A stretch of 13,140 nt of DNA from Candidatus Peregrinibacteria bacterium (GCA_014728975.1 WJKQ01000055.1:1-13140); one strand, 5' to 3'; counted from the stretch's first letter, positions 1 through 6,658 are shown. Notes: generated by a model from the sequence alone, not told the origin. Numbers and translations are program-made.

Positions 1-1
1 A

Positions 2-268
2 GTGAATATTTACAACGATAAAGTTTCCATAATCTCTTTTAAAGACGAACTTATAGGGATGATTATTGAAAGTATAGAAATTGCAAACAGTCAGAGGGCA
101 ATATTTAATATATGCTGGCATTTTGCTGAAATAGCAGAAAACCTGGATATAAAAACAAAAATGCTTGAACCCCTTGCCGGAAAGGAACTCGAAAAAGTAA
201 TACAAAAAATCACCGGTCCGATCAAGGATAAAGGAGAGAGACGAACAAAAAACCTTTCACTTTTTTAG
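2..268 (+). CDS. C-terminal fragment of a TrmB-like transcriptional regulator (partial)
   Basis: The reading frame is open at the left edge, so the GTG at base 2 is probably an internal valine and the real start lies outside the window. The visible 88 residues read like the end of a TrmB-family regulator: a strand-rich segment (NIYNDKVSIISF), then a glycine turn and strand (ELIGMIIES), then a helix with an aromatic IFNICWHFAE stretch. In this family that pattern closes the C-terminal effector domain, which follows an N-terminal winged helix that binds DNA. TrmB proteins are best known as sugar-responsive regulators in Archaea, but relatives occur in CPR bacteria. The tail after about residue 50 is charged and not distinctive. 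The DNA-binding part is not visible, so target and ligand cannot be given. The gene ends tail to tail with gatA, overlapping it by 4 bp. The family call is by pattern recognition only. Confidence 0.55.
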   Translation: MNIYNDKVSIISFKDELIGMIIESIEIANSQRAIFNICWHFAEIAENLDIKTKMLEPLAGKELEKVIQKITGPIKDKGERRTKNLSLF

Positions 269-1695
269 CTCTCAAGAGCACTCGCGGCTTGTATACATAA
301 TCCTTCCTTAAACTGTGGTGCAATAATCTGCAAACCTATGGGCAAACCATCGCTGTTTAACCCTACAGGGCACGATAAAGCAGGAAGGCCCGCCGCACTG
401 GCTGGAATAGTTAATGCATCCGCCATATACATGGATAAAGGATCATCCACAAGCTCGCCTATCTTAAATGCCGGAATTGGAGAAACAGGACCCATAATAA
501 CATCAACCTTTTCAAATGCTTTTTCAAAATCTTTGACAATCAGAGTCCTAACTTTTTGGGCTTTTTTATAATAAGCATCATAATAGCCGGCCGATAAAAC
601 ATACGTTCCCATCATAATTCTTCTTTTGATTTCCTCGCCAAATCCTTCTCCTCTTGCCTGAAAATAATAATCAATAAGATTTTTGGAATCTTTTTCAGGT
701 TTTTTACCGTAACGAATACCGTCAAACCGTTCAAGATTAGCGGAAAGCTCCGCGGGCATGGTAATATAATACACGGCAACCGCATATTTTGTCATCGGAA
801 GAGAAATTTTTTCGACTTTAGCCCCCATTCCTTCAAGTCTCTTGACCGCGTATTTAACTGTCTCAGATACTTCTTTATCTATTCCTCTATCAAAATACTC
901 TTTTGGCAAACCTATTTTTAAATTCTTCACATCTTTATTTAAAAATTCACTGTAATCAGGAACTTCCACACCAGGAGTTGTTGAATCATAATAATCATCC
1001 CCGGAAACAGCATCAAGAATATACGCAATATCCTCGGCCGACCTCCCAAACGGACTAATCGTATCCCAGGAAGAAGCCATTGCCGTAACACCGGACCTAC
1101 TGACACGCCCGTAAGTAACTTTCATTCCATATACACCGCAAAACGAAGCAGGCTGTCGTACAGATCCACCGGTGTCGGTCCCGAAAGAATAAATACACAT
1201 TGAAGAAGCAAGTGCGGCAGCGCTGCCTCCCGATGACCCTCCGGCCACTCTGGAAACATCAAAAGGATTCTTGGTCGTTCCAAAATATGAATGTTCCGTA
1301 CTTCCACCGCATGCATATTCATCCATATTTGTCTTGCCAACCATAACCATCTCGTTGCCCTTCAGCATTTTTACCACAGAAGCATCATATGGAGGAACAA
1401 AGTCCCTTAAAATCGGAGAACAGCAGGTAGACTTTATACCTTTCGTATTAAAATTATCTTTAAGCGCGACAGGAATTCCTCCCAAAACAGAAACCTCTTC
1501 TCCCCTGGAAAGTTTTTTATCGAAATCTTCGGCGCTTTCCAGAGCACCTTCATTATCAACAGTTACAAAAGCGTTAATTTCAAAATCTTTTTCTTTTATC
1601 GCGCTTAAACAAGCCTCAGTGAGCTCCCGACTTGAGAATTTTTTTTCTTTGAACCCTTCGCTTATTTCCCTGATTGTAAGTTCATTTAATCGCAT
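265..1695 (-). CDS. gatA: Asp-tRNA(Asn)/Glu-tRNA(Gln) amidotransferase subunit A
   Basis: GatA is the amidase subunit of the GatCAB complex. It releases ammonia from glutamine, which GatB uses to convert Glu-tRNA(Gln) or Asp-tRNA(Asn) to the cognate amide form in the cytoplasm. The 476 residues are normal length. The amidase-signature Ser-cisSer-Lys triad is complete: Lys79 in GIPVALKDN, Ser154 in AGGSSGGSAA and Ser178 in GTDTGGSVRQPAS. The spacings (75 and 24 residues) are those of the family. The C-terminal LPIGLQIIAP block is also typical. The ATG lies inside the 3' end of gatC (14-bp overlap), so the two are co-transcribed and probably translationally coupled. No Shine-Dalgarno is evident. 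gatB is not in the window; in many genomes it lies elsewhere. The family call is firm; which tRNA is the substrate cannot be told. Confidence 0.97.
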   Translation of the reverse strand: MRLNELTIREISEGFKEKKFSSRELTEACLSAIKEKDFEINAFVTVDNEGALESAEDFDKKLSRGEEVSVLGGIPVALKDNFNTKGIKSTCCSPILRDFVPPYDASVVKMLKGNEMVMVGKTNMDEYACGGSTEHSYFGTTKNPFDVSRVAGGSSGGSAAALASSMCIYSFGTDTGGSVRQPASFCGVYGMKVTYGRVSRSGVTAMASSWDTISPFGRSAEDIAYILDAVSGDDYYDSTTPGVEVPDYSEFLNKDVKNLKIGLPKEYFDRGIDKEVSETVKYAVKRLEGMGAKVEKISLPMTKYAVAVYYITMPAELSANLERFDGIRYGKKPEKDSKNLIDYYFQARGEGFGEEIKRRIMMGTYVLSAGYYDAYYKKAQKVRTLIVKDFEKAFEKVDVIMGPVSPIPAFKIGELVDDPLSMYMADALTIPASAAGLPALSCPVGLNSDGLPIGLQIIAPQFKEGLCIQAASALES

Positions 1696-1972
1696 GTTTT
1701 ACACGAATCTGATTACTGTCCACAGGAAGTTCGGTACATTCAAGAAGCTCATCCCTTTTACATTTTGACGGATTAACTATATCCTTTTCCATAATGTTTT
1801 TAAGACCCGTTACCTGGTGCGTTTCCTTAACATTTTTTGTATCAACCTCATTTAATATTTTCATATAACCAATAACCTTGGACAACTGTTCCGAAAATTT
1901 ATTAACTTCCTCATCACTAAGTGCTATTCTTGCTAATTTAGCAACATACCTGACCTGATCATCACTTATCAT
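1682..1972 (-). CDS. gatC: Asp-tRNA(Asn)/Glu-tRNA(Gln) amidotransferase subunit C
   Basis: GatC is the small belt-like subunit that wraps GatA and GatB and stabilises the amidotransferase. The 96 residues match the family length. The N-terminal helical hairpin is characteristic: residues 5-20 (DQVRYVAKLARIALSD), then EEVNKFSEQLSKVIGYMKILNEVDT. The extended C-terminal half ends in a stretch (ELLECTELPVDSNQIRVKHAI) that corresponds to the conserved end with the usual VP replaced by IR. It stops with TGA inside gatA, overlapping by 14 bp, which is the usual gatCA arrangement. It is one of the few genes here with a Shine-Dalgarno-like AAGGA, 5 nt before ATG. A sigma70-like promoter lies just upstream, so gatCA appears to be a two-gene transcript diverging from the gene at 2089. 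Confidence 0.95.
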   Translation of the reverse strand: MISDDQVRYVAKLARIALSDEEVNKFSEQLSKVIGYMKILNEVDTKNVKETHQVTGLKNIMEKDIVNPSKCKRDELLECTELPVDSNQIRVKHAIK

Positions 1973-1977
1973 AAGAA

Positions 1978-1982
1978 TCCTT
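1978..1982 (-). promoter_or_regulatory. Shine-Dalgarno sequence of gatC
   Basis: On the minus strand AAGGA, within AAAAGGATTCTT, lies 5 nt before the gatC ATG. It supports that start. It is worth marking because most other starts in the window have no recognisable Shine-Dalgarno. Confidence 0.55.
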
Positions 1983-1996
1983 TTAAAATCGCACCA

Positions 1997-2025
1997 AGTC
2001 TACAAAATGTATATACAAAAAGCAA
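1997..2025 (-). promoter_or_regulatory. Sigma70-like promoter of gatCA
   Basis: Read on the minus strand, a -35 box TTGCTT (2020-2025) and a -10 box TAGACT (1997-2002) are separated by 17 bp. Each matches 4 of 6 consensus bases. Transcription would start near 1990, giving a leader of about 18 nt that contains the AAGGA ribosome-binding site. The same box pair (TTGC-T, 17 bp, TAGACT) precedes rplY. Confidence 0.5.
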
Positions 2026-2046
2026 GCCGCGGAACCGTATTTGCTT
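2020..2046. repeat. Inverted repeat between divergent promoters
   Basis: AAGCAA (2020-2025) and TTGCTT (2041-2046) form a 6-bp inverted repeat with a 15-bp centre, which contains the palindrome CCGCGG (2027-2032). The left arm is the -35 box of gatCA, and the right arm lies 4 bp upstream of the -35 box of the gene at 2089. It could be a regulator site serving both directions, or simply a second -35-like hexamer. Confidence 0.35.
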
Positions 2047-2050
2047 ATAC

Positions 2051-2079
2051 TTGTAAAAGCATGTCCTTAAAACTATAAT
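2051..2079 (+). promoter_or_regulatory. Sigma70-like promoter of the small membrane protein operon
   Basis: TTGTAA (2051-2056), a 17-bp spacer and a perfect TATAAT (2074-2079). Initiation about 7 nt after the -10 box would fall near 2086, only about 3 nt before the ATG at 2089, so the transcript would be leaderless or nearly so. It diverges from the gatCA promoter, with 25 bp between the two -35 boxes. Confidence 0.65.
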
Positions 2080-2088
2080 CAAAAAGCT

Positions 2089-2397
2089 ATGGAAAAAACA
2101 ATTATTAACATAAAAAAAGTTTCGCTAATATTTTTCATACTTACCGGACTGCTTCATTTGGGATCCAGTATTCTCATTGCGAACGAACTGTTTTTAAAAC
2201 AATCGCAAATCATAAACAAGACGATGGATATCCCACTGGTTCTTACGGGATTAATATATGGTTTCTCTTCACTAAGACTCTCATTAACCGACCCCGGGAA
2301 AAAACATAAAGCCCTGGACATTTCCCTGGCGTCGATAATAATATTAGTACTCATCGGATTAATTGTAGTAAATTTAGCCATACCAAATCTTAAATAA
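2089..2397 (+). CDS. Small three-helix membrane protein, function unknown
   Basis: I do not recognise a named family. The 102 residues contain three hydrophobic segments, at about 11-32 (VSLIFFILTGLLHLGSSILI), 48-66 (DIPLVLTGLIYGFSSLRL) and 79-98 (LASIIILVLIGLIVVNLAI). They are joined by short loops, the second of them basic (DPGKKHK, 68-74). It is therefore predicted to be an integral membrane protein with almost no soluble part. The ATG is supported by a strong promoter whose -10 box ends 9 nt upstream. No Shine-Dalgarno is present, consistent with leaderless initiation. The stop overlaps the start of the next gene by one base (TAATG), which suggests translational coupling with the nucleotidylyltransferase. 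Function cannot be inferred beyond membrane location. Low similarity to known families would be expected. Confidence 0.8.
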   Translation: MEKTIINIKKVSLIFFILTGLLHLGSSILIANELFLKQSQIINKTMDIPLVLTGLIYGFSSLRLSLTDPGKKHKALDISLASIIILVLIGLIVVNLAIPNLK

Positions 2398-2861
2398 TGA
2401 AGAAAATCACAAAAAAGACATTAGTAATGGTGTTCGGAACATTTGACTACCTGCACGCTGGACATGAAAACCTTTTTACTCAGGCCGGAAAATTTGGAAC
2501 TGAAATAATAGCTGTAATCGCGCGTGATAAAACTGTAAAAACCATAAAAGGAAAATTCCCCGATCACGACGAAAAAGAAAGAGTTAAAAATCTGGAAGAA
2601 ACCGGATGGGCGAACAAAGTAATCCTCGGAAACAATAAAGACAAAATGAAAGTAATTAAAATATACAGACCCGACATAATAACCCTGGGCTATGATCAAT
2701 TCGCCTTCACATACGGCCTGGAAAAACTAATAATCGACCTTAACCTGAACACAAAAATAATCAGGCTAAAACCTTACAGACCCGACATGTATAAATCATC
2801 TTTACTAAAAAAAGAAACACCAAAAGAAAAACTTCCCTCAAATCAAATTTCTGTTGTATAA
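2397..2861 (+). CDS. Cytidylyltransferase-like nucleotidylyltransferase (HxGH superfamily)
   Basis: This enzyme transfers AMP or CMP from a nucleoside triphosphate to a phosphorylated substrate, releasing pyrophosphate. The 154 residues form a single Rossmann-like domain. Nucleotide-binding signatures are visible: GTFDYLHAGHENL at 14-26 with His20 and His23 of HxGH; RDKTVKTIKGK at 43-53; a conserved LGYDQ at 97-101; and YKSSLLKK at 132-139, the counterpart of the C-terminal (I/K)SS(T)xI motif. Closest known types are archaeal FAD synthase (RibL) and glycerol-3-phosphate cytidylyltransferase (TagD). Sequence alone does not decide the substrate. The tail from about 140 is Lys-rich and probably disordered. 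It overlaps the upstream membrane protein gene by 1 bp, and ftsX follows after 24 bp. Fold and chemistry are confident; the exact substrate is open. Confidence 0.85.
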   Translation: MKKITKKTLVMVFGTFDYLHAGHENLFTQAGKFGTEIIAVIARDKTVKTIKGKFPDHDEKERVKNLEETGWANKVILGNNKDKMKVIKIYRPDIITLGYDQFAFTYGLEKLIIDLNLNTKIIRLKPYRPDMYKSSLLKKETPKEKLPSNQISVV

Positions 2862-2862
2862 T
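2857..2862 (+). promoter_or_regulatory. Possible internal promoter (-10 box) for ftsX
   Basis: A perfect TATAAT overlaps the stop codon of the nucleotidylyltransferase gene, 23 bp before the ftsX ATG. No good -35 box is found at 16-18 bp; the best is TTCCCT at 2833-2838 with an 18-bp spacer. ftsX and recO could be transcribed both from here and by read-through from 2051. In AT-rich DNA a single hexamer is weak evidence. Confidence 0.3.
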
Positions 2863-2885
2863 TCACCAAAAAGCAAAAGATCACA

Positions 2886-3827
2886 ATGAAAAATGTACCA
2901 TCAAAAATTAATCTGCTGGAAAAAGGTTTTTATCTGAGTCTCAGAAACATTTGGAGAAATAAATTTTTATCACTTGCAACGGTTTTTGTAATTGGAATAA
3001 TTATTTTTATTTTTAATATAATTCTGGCTGTTAATTTTATAACAAAAGATGCTCTTAGTGATTTAAGCAAAAAAATCGATATAGTATTATATCTGAAAGA
3101 AAGCACCACTTTTGCGGACGCCGAAAATCTTACAAATGAATTGGAGCAAATCGAAGGAGTCGAGCAAGTCTCATACACTTCAAAAGAGGAAGCACTAAAT
3201 CAAATCAAGTCCACACATCCGGACATAACGCTGGCATTCGAAAAATACAATCTCGGTAATCCCCTCCCGGCAAGCATAAGCATAACAACAACACACCCAA
3301 AATATCACAAAACCATTGCAGAATACCTTTCTCAGGACAAATATCAGGTATACCTTTCCAATATAATTACGGGCGAAGATTCCACCAGCTCCAGCATAAT
3401 AACAAGTGTTTCAAAAAACCTGCTCGAAGTAAATAATTTTACACAGCAAATAATTTTCTGGCTGATTATTACCTTTATAATCGGGGGAACGCTAATAATA
3501 TTAAACGCTCTTCAAATAACTATATTTAACCGAAGACAGGAAATTACAGTTATGAAACTTGTAGGCGCGTCACACTGGTTTATCAGATTCCCTTTTATAA
3601 TTGAAAGTATTCTCTACGGAATTCTTGCCGTTATAATAAGCTTTATCATGATACTGATCCTTTCAAAAAATATTCAGATCTCAGAAACAAGTCTCTGGAG
3701 CTACTATACCGATATTCAGTTTTATAAGATCTTTCTTATGGAATTAATAATCACGATAGTACTCAGTATCGCCAGCTCAATGCTTGCAGTTCATGAATAT
3801 CTTCAGAAAAAGATTATTGAAGACTAA
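2886..3827 (+). CDS. ftsX: Cell division protein FtsX (ABC transporter-like permease)
   Basis: FtsX is the membrane partner of the ATPase FtsE. The complex acts at the division site and controls peptidoglycan hydrolases through its extracellular domain. The 313 residues show the family layout: a cytoplasmic N-terminus (GFYLSLRNIWRNK, 14-26), a first membrane helix (about 30-52), an extracellular domain (about 53-187) and three C-terminal helices (about 188-212, 236-260, 283-304). Diagnostic motifs are IDIVLYLKE (64-72), GNPLPASISI (124-133) and the cytoplasmic loop NRRQEITVMKLVGASHWFIR (215-234), which contacts FtsE. No ftsE lies next to it, unlike in many bacteria where ftsE immediately precedes ftsX. 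recO begins 2 bp after the stop. No clear Shine-Dalgarno is seen before ATG; GAT-rich sequence alone precedes it. Confidence 0.93.
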   Translation: MKNVPSKINLLEKGFYLSLRNIWRNKFLSLATVFVIGIIIFIFNIILAVNFITKDALSDLSKKIDIVLYLKESTTFADAENLTNELEQIEGVEQVSYTSKEEALNQIKSTHPDITLAFEKYNLGNPLPASISITTTHPKYHKTIAEYLSQDKYQVYLSNIITGEDSTSSSIITSVSKNLLEVNNFTQQIIFWLIITFIIGGTLIILNALQITIFNRRQEITVMKLVGASHWFIRFPFIIESILYGILAVIISFIMILILSKNIQISETSLWSYYTDIQFYKIFLMELIITIVLSIASSMLAVHEYLQKKIIED

Positions 3828-3829
3828 AA

Positions 3830-4432
3830 ATGAAAACAGCCACTACCAGATGTATCATACTTGGACATAAAGATTTCGGCGAATCCGATAAAATAATTTA
3901 TCTCTACAGTGAAGAACTTGGAAAAATTAGAGCAATCGCAAAAGGAGCCAGAAAAATAACAAGCAGATTTACCGGACACCTGGAAACATTAAATATCTGC
4001 ACGGCTTCACTCTATTTCGGACCCAAAAATATAATTTTAAGGGAAATATCAACGGAAAAAAATTTCTTCAAATTACGAAAAAGCTTAAAAACAATTTCAA
4101 ACTCACTCCAAATAGCGGAAATAACAAACCACATGCTTTTTGAAAACAAAACACTTGATAAATTGATAGAACTCCTTGAAAACACAATAAACCACATACA
4201 AACTTCACGGAAAAAAAGTCTTATAAAAACCGCCTATTTAATAAAACTATCAGATAAAGCAGGAATGATTCCCGATTTTAAACAAACCAAAATTCCTACC
4301 GGCCTTAAATATTCAAAATTTTTTAACTTCATAAAAAACAAACCTTACAAAGAAATTGAAAAAATCTCCCTAACAAAAAGAGAAACAAAAAACATTAAAA
4401 AAATAACGAATGAGTTACTTCAGGATTTCTGA
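3830..4432 (+). CDS. recO: DNA repair protein RecO (short, no zinc motif)
   Basis: RecO helps RecR load RecA onto SSB-coated single-stranded DNA and anneals complementary strands in the RecFOR pathway. The N-terminal OB-fold is recognisable: CIILGHKDFGESDKIIYLYS (8-27), then GKIRAIAKGARK (31-42) and HLETLNICTASLYFG (50-64). The helical domain follows (about 80-160), with LIKLSDKAGMIPDF where most RecO proteins have the leucine-rich helix leading to the zinc site. Here no CxxC pair follows; the whole protein has only two cysteines (8 and 57). At 200 residues it is about 40 shorter than the common bacterial form. The C-terminus is Lys-rich. It starts 2 bp after ftsX and ends with TGA, overlapping the 3' end of relA by 18 bp on the opposite strand. 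RecR and RecF are not in the window. Confidence 0.88.
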   Translation: MKTATTRCIILGHKDFGESDKIIYLYSEELGKIRAIAKGARKITSRFTGHLETLNICTASLYFGPKNIILREISTEKNFFKLRKSLKTISNSLQIAEITNHMLFENKTLDKLIELLENTINHIQTSRKKSLIKTAYLIKLSDKAGMIPDFKQTKIPTGLKYSKFFNFIKNKPYKEIEKISLTKRETKNIKKITNELLQDF

Positions 4433-6589
4433 TTTAAATTTTTCATCCCTTACGACTTTCAATACACCTTTAATATTTTCTATTTTATCAATAAGACGAT
4501 CAAACTGATCAAGTTCGTTAAGTTCAATAAGGTAATGCTCCTCGGATATTCCGCTTTTCTGCTCAATCACCGCAACATCTTTAATGCTGACCCCAAAATT
4601 GGAAATAATTGAAGTAACGTCTCTCATCAAACCAACTCTTCCGACAGCGGAGACTTTAATACCAACAAGAAATCGTGGACCCTTCAGTCTTGTCTTTTCC
4701 TTCCAGTCAGCGAAGACAATCCTTTCTGTTTCAAGATGTTCCAACAAAGGACAATTTGAACTGTGAATTGTGACCCTATTGCCCCTGGTAATATACCCCA
4801 AAATGCTTGTCCCTTTTGTCGGTTTACAACAAGAAGCGATCTTTATCGGTAAACCGCTTTCGCCGCCGATAAGGATTTTATCTTTCAAAGTATCGTGTTT
4901 CCTCTCATGCTTGTTATCAACAATTTTATCAATAACAGTATCTTTGTAAGGAAATATTTTTCTGATAACATCACTGGCAAGTTTAGCCCCCTTTCCCACC
5001 TCGCTTACAAGGCTTTCTCTCTGTGATAACGTAAGTTTTTCACCAAGATATTCCTTAAATATCGAATAATTCTGATCCAGAGGAGATTTGCCAATCCTGG
5101 CCAATTGATTATTTAATAAACGTCTTCCCTCACGAATATTATTTTCTCTATTTAACGAGCCGAACCATGATTTAATTTTATTTCTGGCAAAACTTGTTTT
5201 TACCAAAGAAAGCCACTGTAATTTTGGCGTTGAATCATTCCTTGTAACCGCCTCCACAACATCACCATTCTTTAGTTCATAATCAAGAGGAACAATATTC
5301 CCGTTCACCTTGGCCATAACACATTTATTTCCGATATCAGTATGAACCGAATAAGCAAAATCCAAAGGAACTGCCCCACGAGGAAGATCTTTAACATCTC
5401 CTCTCGGTGTTAAAACAAAAATCCTGTCCTTAAATACATCAACCGCAGCCTCTTTTATACCTTCACGATCTATATCAAAATCACTACGCAGTCTTCCAAG
5501 GCCACGTATCCATTCCGATTGAGATTGAATATTTTGAGACCTTAAGTTTGAATCCGAATACAGCCAATGCGAAGCTACACCATATTCCGCTTCTTTATGC
5601 ATTTCCGCGTCCCTGATCTGAATTTCAACCGGCTGATCCCGATCTTTCGGAGCAATTCCCAAAACCACAGTATGCAGACTTCTGTACCCATTTGTTTTGG
5701 GAACCGCCAAATAATCTTTAAACCTTCTTGAAACAGGTTTCCATTCACTATGAACCAAACCTAAAACTCCATATAAATGATCGACCATATATTCTCCATC
5801 TTCATTTGTTTTTACGGGCAAAATAATCCGAATTGCAAAAATATCGAAAAGGTCATCAACGGAAGTCAGACCTTTCCTTTTCAATTTATTGTAAATACTG
5901 TAAACACTTTTTATCCTTCCTGAAATATCAGCGTCAAAACCTCTGGATTTCAGAAATCTATCTAACTGCTTTTTTATATAGGCAATGGAAATATCGCAAC
6001 TCTTTCTAAGTTTATTCAGCTGCAGTGATATTTCATCATATTCCTCAGGATTTGAATATTTAAAAGCCAAATCCTCAAGTCTGACCTTCATCCTATAAAT
6101 CCCCAGCCTTGCCGCCACAGGAACATACAGATCCAGTGTCTCCTTTGAAAAAGAAGTTTTTTGTTCTTCATCAATAAATAATTTTTCAAGATTCTGCATC
6201 ATATAAAGCCTGCAGGACAAACTTACAAATACGACTCTCAAATCTTTAACCATTGCAAGAAACATTTTTCTCAAAATTTCAAGCTGTGTAGATTCGTCTC
6301 TTTCAGAATAATTCAAAATTTCCAGCTTCTTGACTCCTGAAAGAATACTGTAAACCCCCTGCCCGAACTGCTTTCTTAGTTCCTTCGACGACAATACTCC
6401 ATCCGAAATATAAGCCTTGTGTAAAAGAACGGATAAAATAGTATCCTGATCGGGATTTAATGGAATAACAACATCTAAAAGCTCCGACGGCGATGGATCA
6501 TCCCCGCATACATCAAGCGCACGCTGAACCTTATCTAAATCGATATTTTTTTGATATGATCGCAATTTTTGCAAAATCTCCGCAGACAT
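4415..6589 (-). CDS. relA: RelA/SpoT-type (p)ppGpp synthetase with degenerate hydrolase domain
   Basis: Makes the alarmone (p)ppGpp from ATP and GDP/GTP. I place the start at the ATG at 6589 (724 residues). A longer frame from TTG at 6655 exists, but it would contain the promoter, and family proteins begin at the equivalent of this ATG. Positions below count from that ATG. The HD domain (about 10-170) has lost its catalytic signature: LLHKAYISD (55-63) replaces LLHDxxED, and LSCRLYMMQNL (124-134) replaces the ADRLHNMRTL pattern. The synthetase domain (about 215-350) is intact: RIKSVYSIYNKLKRKG, LFDIFAIRI with Asp249, RFKDYLAVPKTNGYRSLHT (289-307), and VEIQIR with Glu322. TGS is at about 387-448. 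The CCKP..H..C motif (587-613) and ACT domain (about 638-715) complete the RelA/SpoT plan. It is likely synthetase-only. The last 18 bp overlap recO. No Shine-Dalgarno. Confidence 0.93.
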   Translation of the reverse strand: MSAEILQKLRSYQKNIDLDKVQRALDVCGDDPSPSELLDVVIPLNPDQDTILSVLLHKAYISDGVLSSKELRKQFGQGVYSILSGVKKLEILNYSERDESTQLEILRKMFLAMVKDLRVVFVSLSCRLYMMQNLEKLFIDEEQKTSFSKETLDLYVPVAARLGIYRMKVRLEDLAFKYSNPEEYDEISLQLNKLRKSCDISIAYIKKQLDRFLKSRGFDADISGRIKSVYSIYNKLKRKGLTSVDDLFDIFAIRIILPVKTNEDGEYMVDHLYGVLGLVHSEWKPVSRRFKDYLAVPKTNGYRSLHTVVLGIAPKDRDQPVEIQIRDAEMHKEAEYGVASHWLYSDSNLRSQNIQSQSEWIRGLGRLRSDFDIDREGIKEAAVDVFKDRIFVLTPRGDVKDLPRGAVPLDFAYSVHTDIGNKCVMAKVNGNIVPLDYELKNGDVVEAVTRNDSTPKLQWLSLVKTSFARNKIKSWFGSLNRENNIREGRRLLNNQLARIGKSPLDQNYSIFKEYLGEKLTLSQRESLVSEVGKGAKLASDVIRKIFPYKDTVIDKIVDNKHERKHDTLKDKILIGGESGLPIKIASCCKPTKGTSILGYITRGNRVTIHSSNCPLLEHLETERIVFADWKEKTRLKGPRFLVGIKVSAVGRVGLMRDVTSIISNFGVSIKDVAVIEQKSGISEEHYLIELNELDQFDRLIDKIENIKGVLKVVRDEKFKSEILK

Positions 6590-6614
6590 ATTAATATTCA
6601 CTATTGGAACTTGA

Positions 6615-6643
6615 ATTATAGAATCAAAACCTTCAAAAAGCAA
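6615..6643 (-). promoter_or_regulatory. Sigma70-like promoter of relA
   Basis: On the minus strand, TTGCTT (6638-6643), a 17-bp spacer and a perfect TATAAT (6615-6620). Initiation near 6608 leaves a leader of about 19 nt before the ATG at 6589. This is the best argument for that start and lets relA be transcribed separately from the upstream membrane protein gene. A second TTGCTT copy lies 12 bp further upstream (6650-6655). Confidence 0.6.
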
Positions 6644-6655
6644 ATCAAAAAGCAA
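6633..6655. repeat. Tandem pair of an 11-bp sequence upstream of relA
   Basis: TCAAAAAGCAA occurs at 6633-6643 and again at 6645-6655, one base apart, so the period is 12 bp. Read on the minus strand, each copy is TTGCTTTTTGA and begins with a -35-like hexamer. The inner copy is correctly spaced from the relA -10 box. The pair could be a duplicated -35 region or a two-site operator. The outer copy lies next to the stop codon of the upstream gene. Confidence 0.6.
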
Positions 6656-6658
6656 GTA

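Noticed and set aside
1271..1768. 165-codon plus-strand frame opposite gatA and gatC
   Set aside because: It crosses the complement of both genes, has no recognisable domain, and is explained by codon bias of the real genes.
2859..2885. Shine-Dalgarno before ftsX
   Set aside because: Only AAAAGAT is present, 5-6 nt before ATG. It has no GGA or GAGG core and cannot be told from A-rich background.
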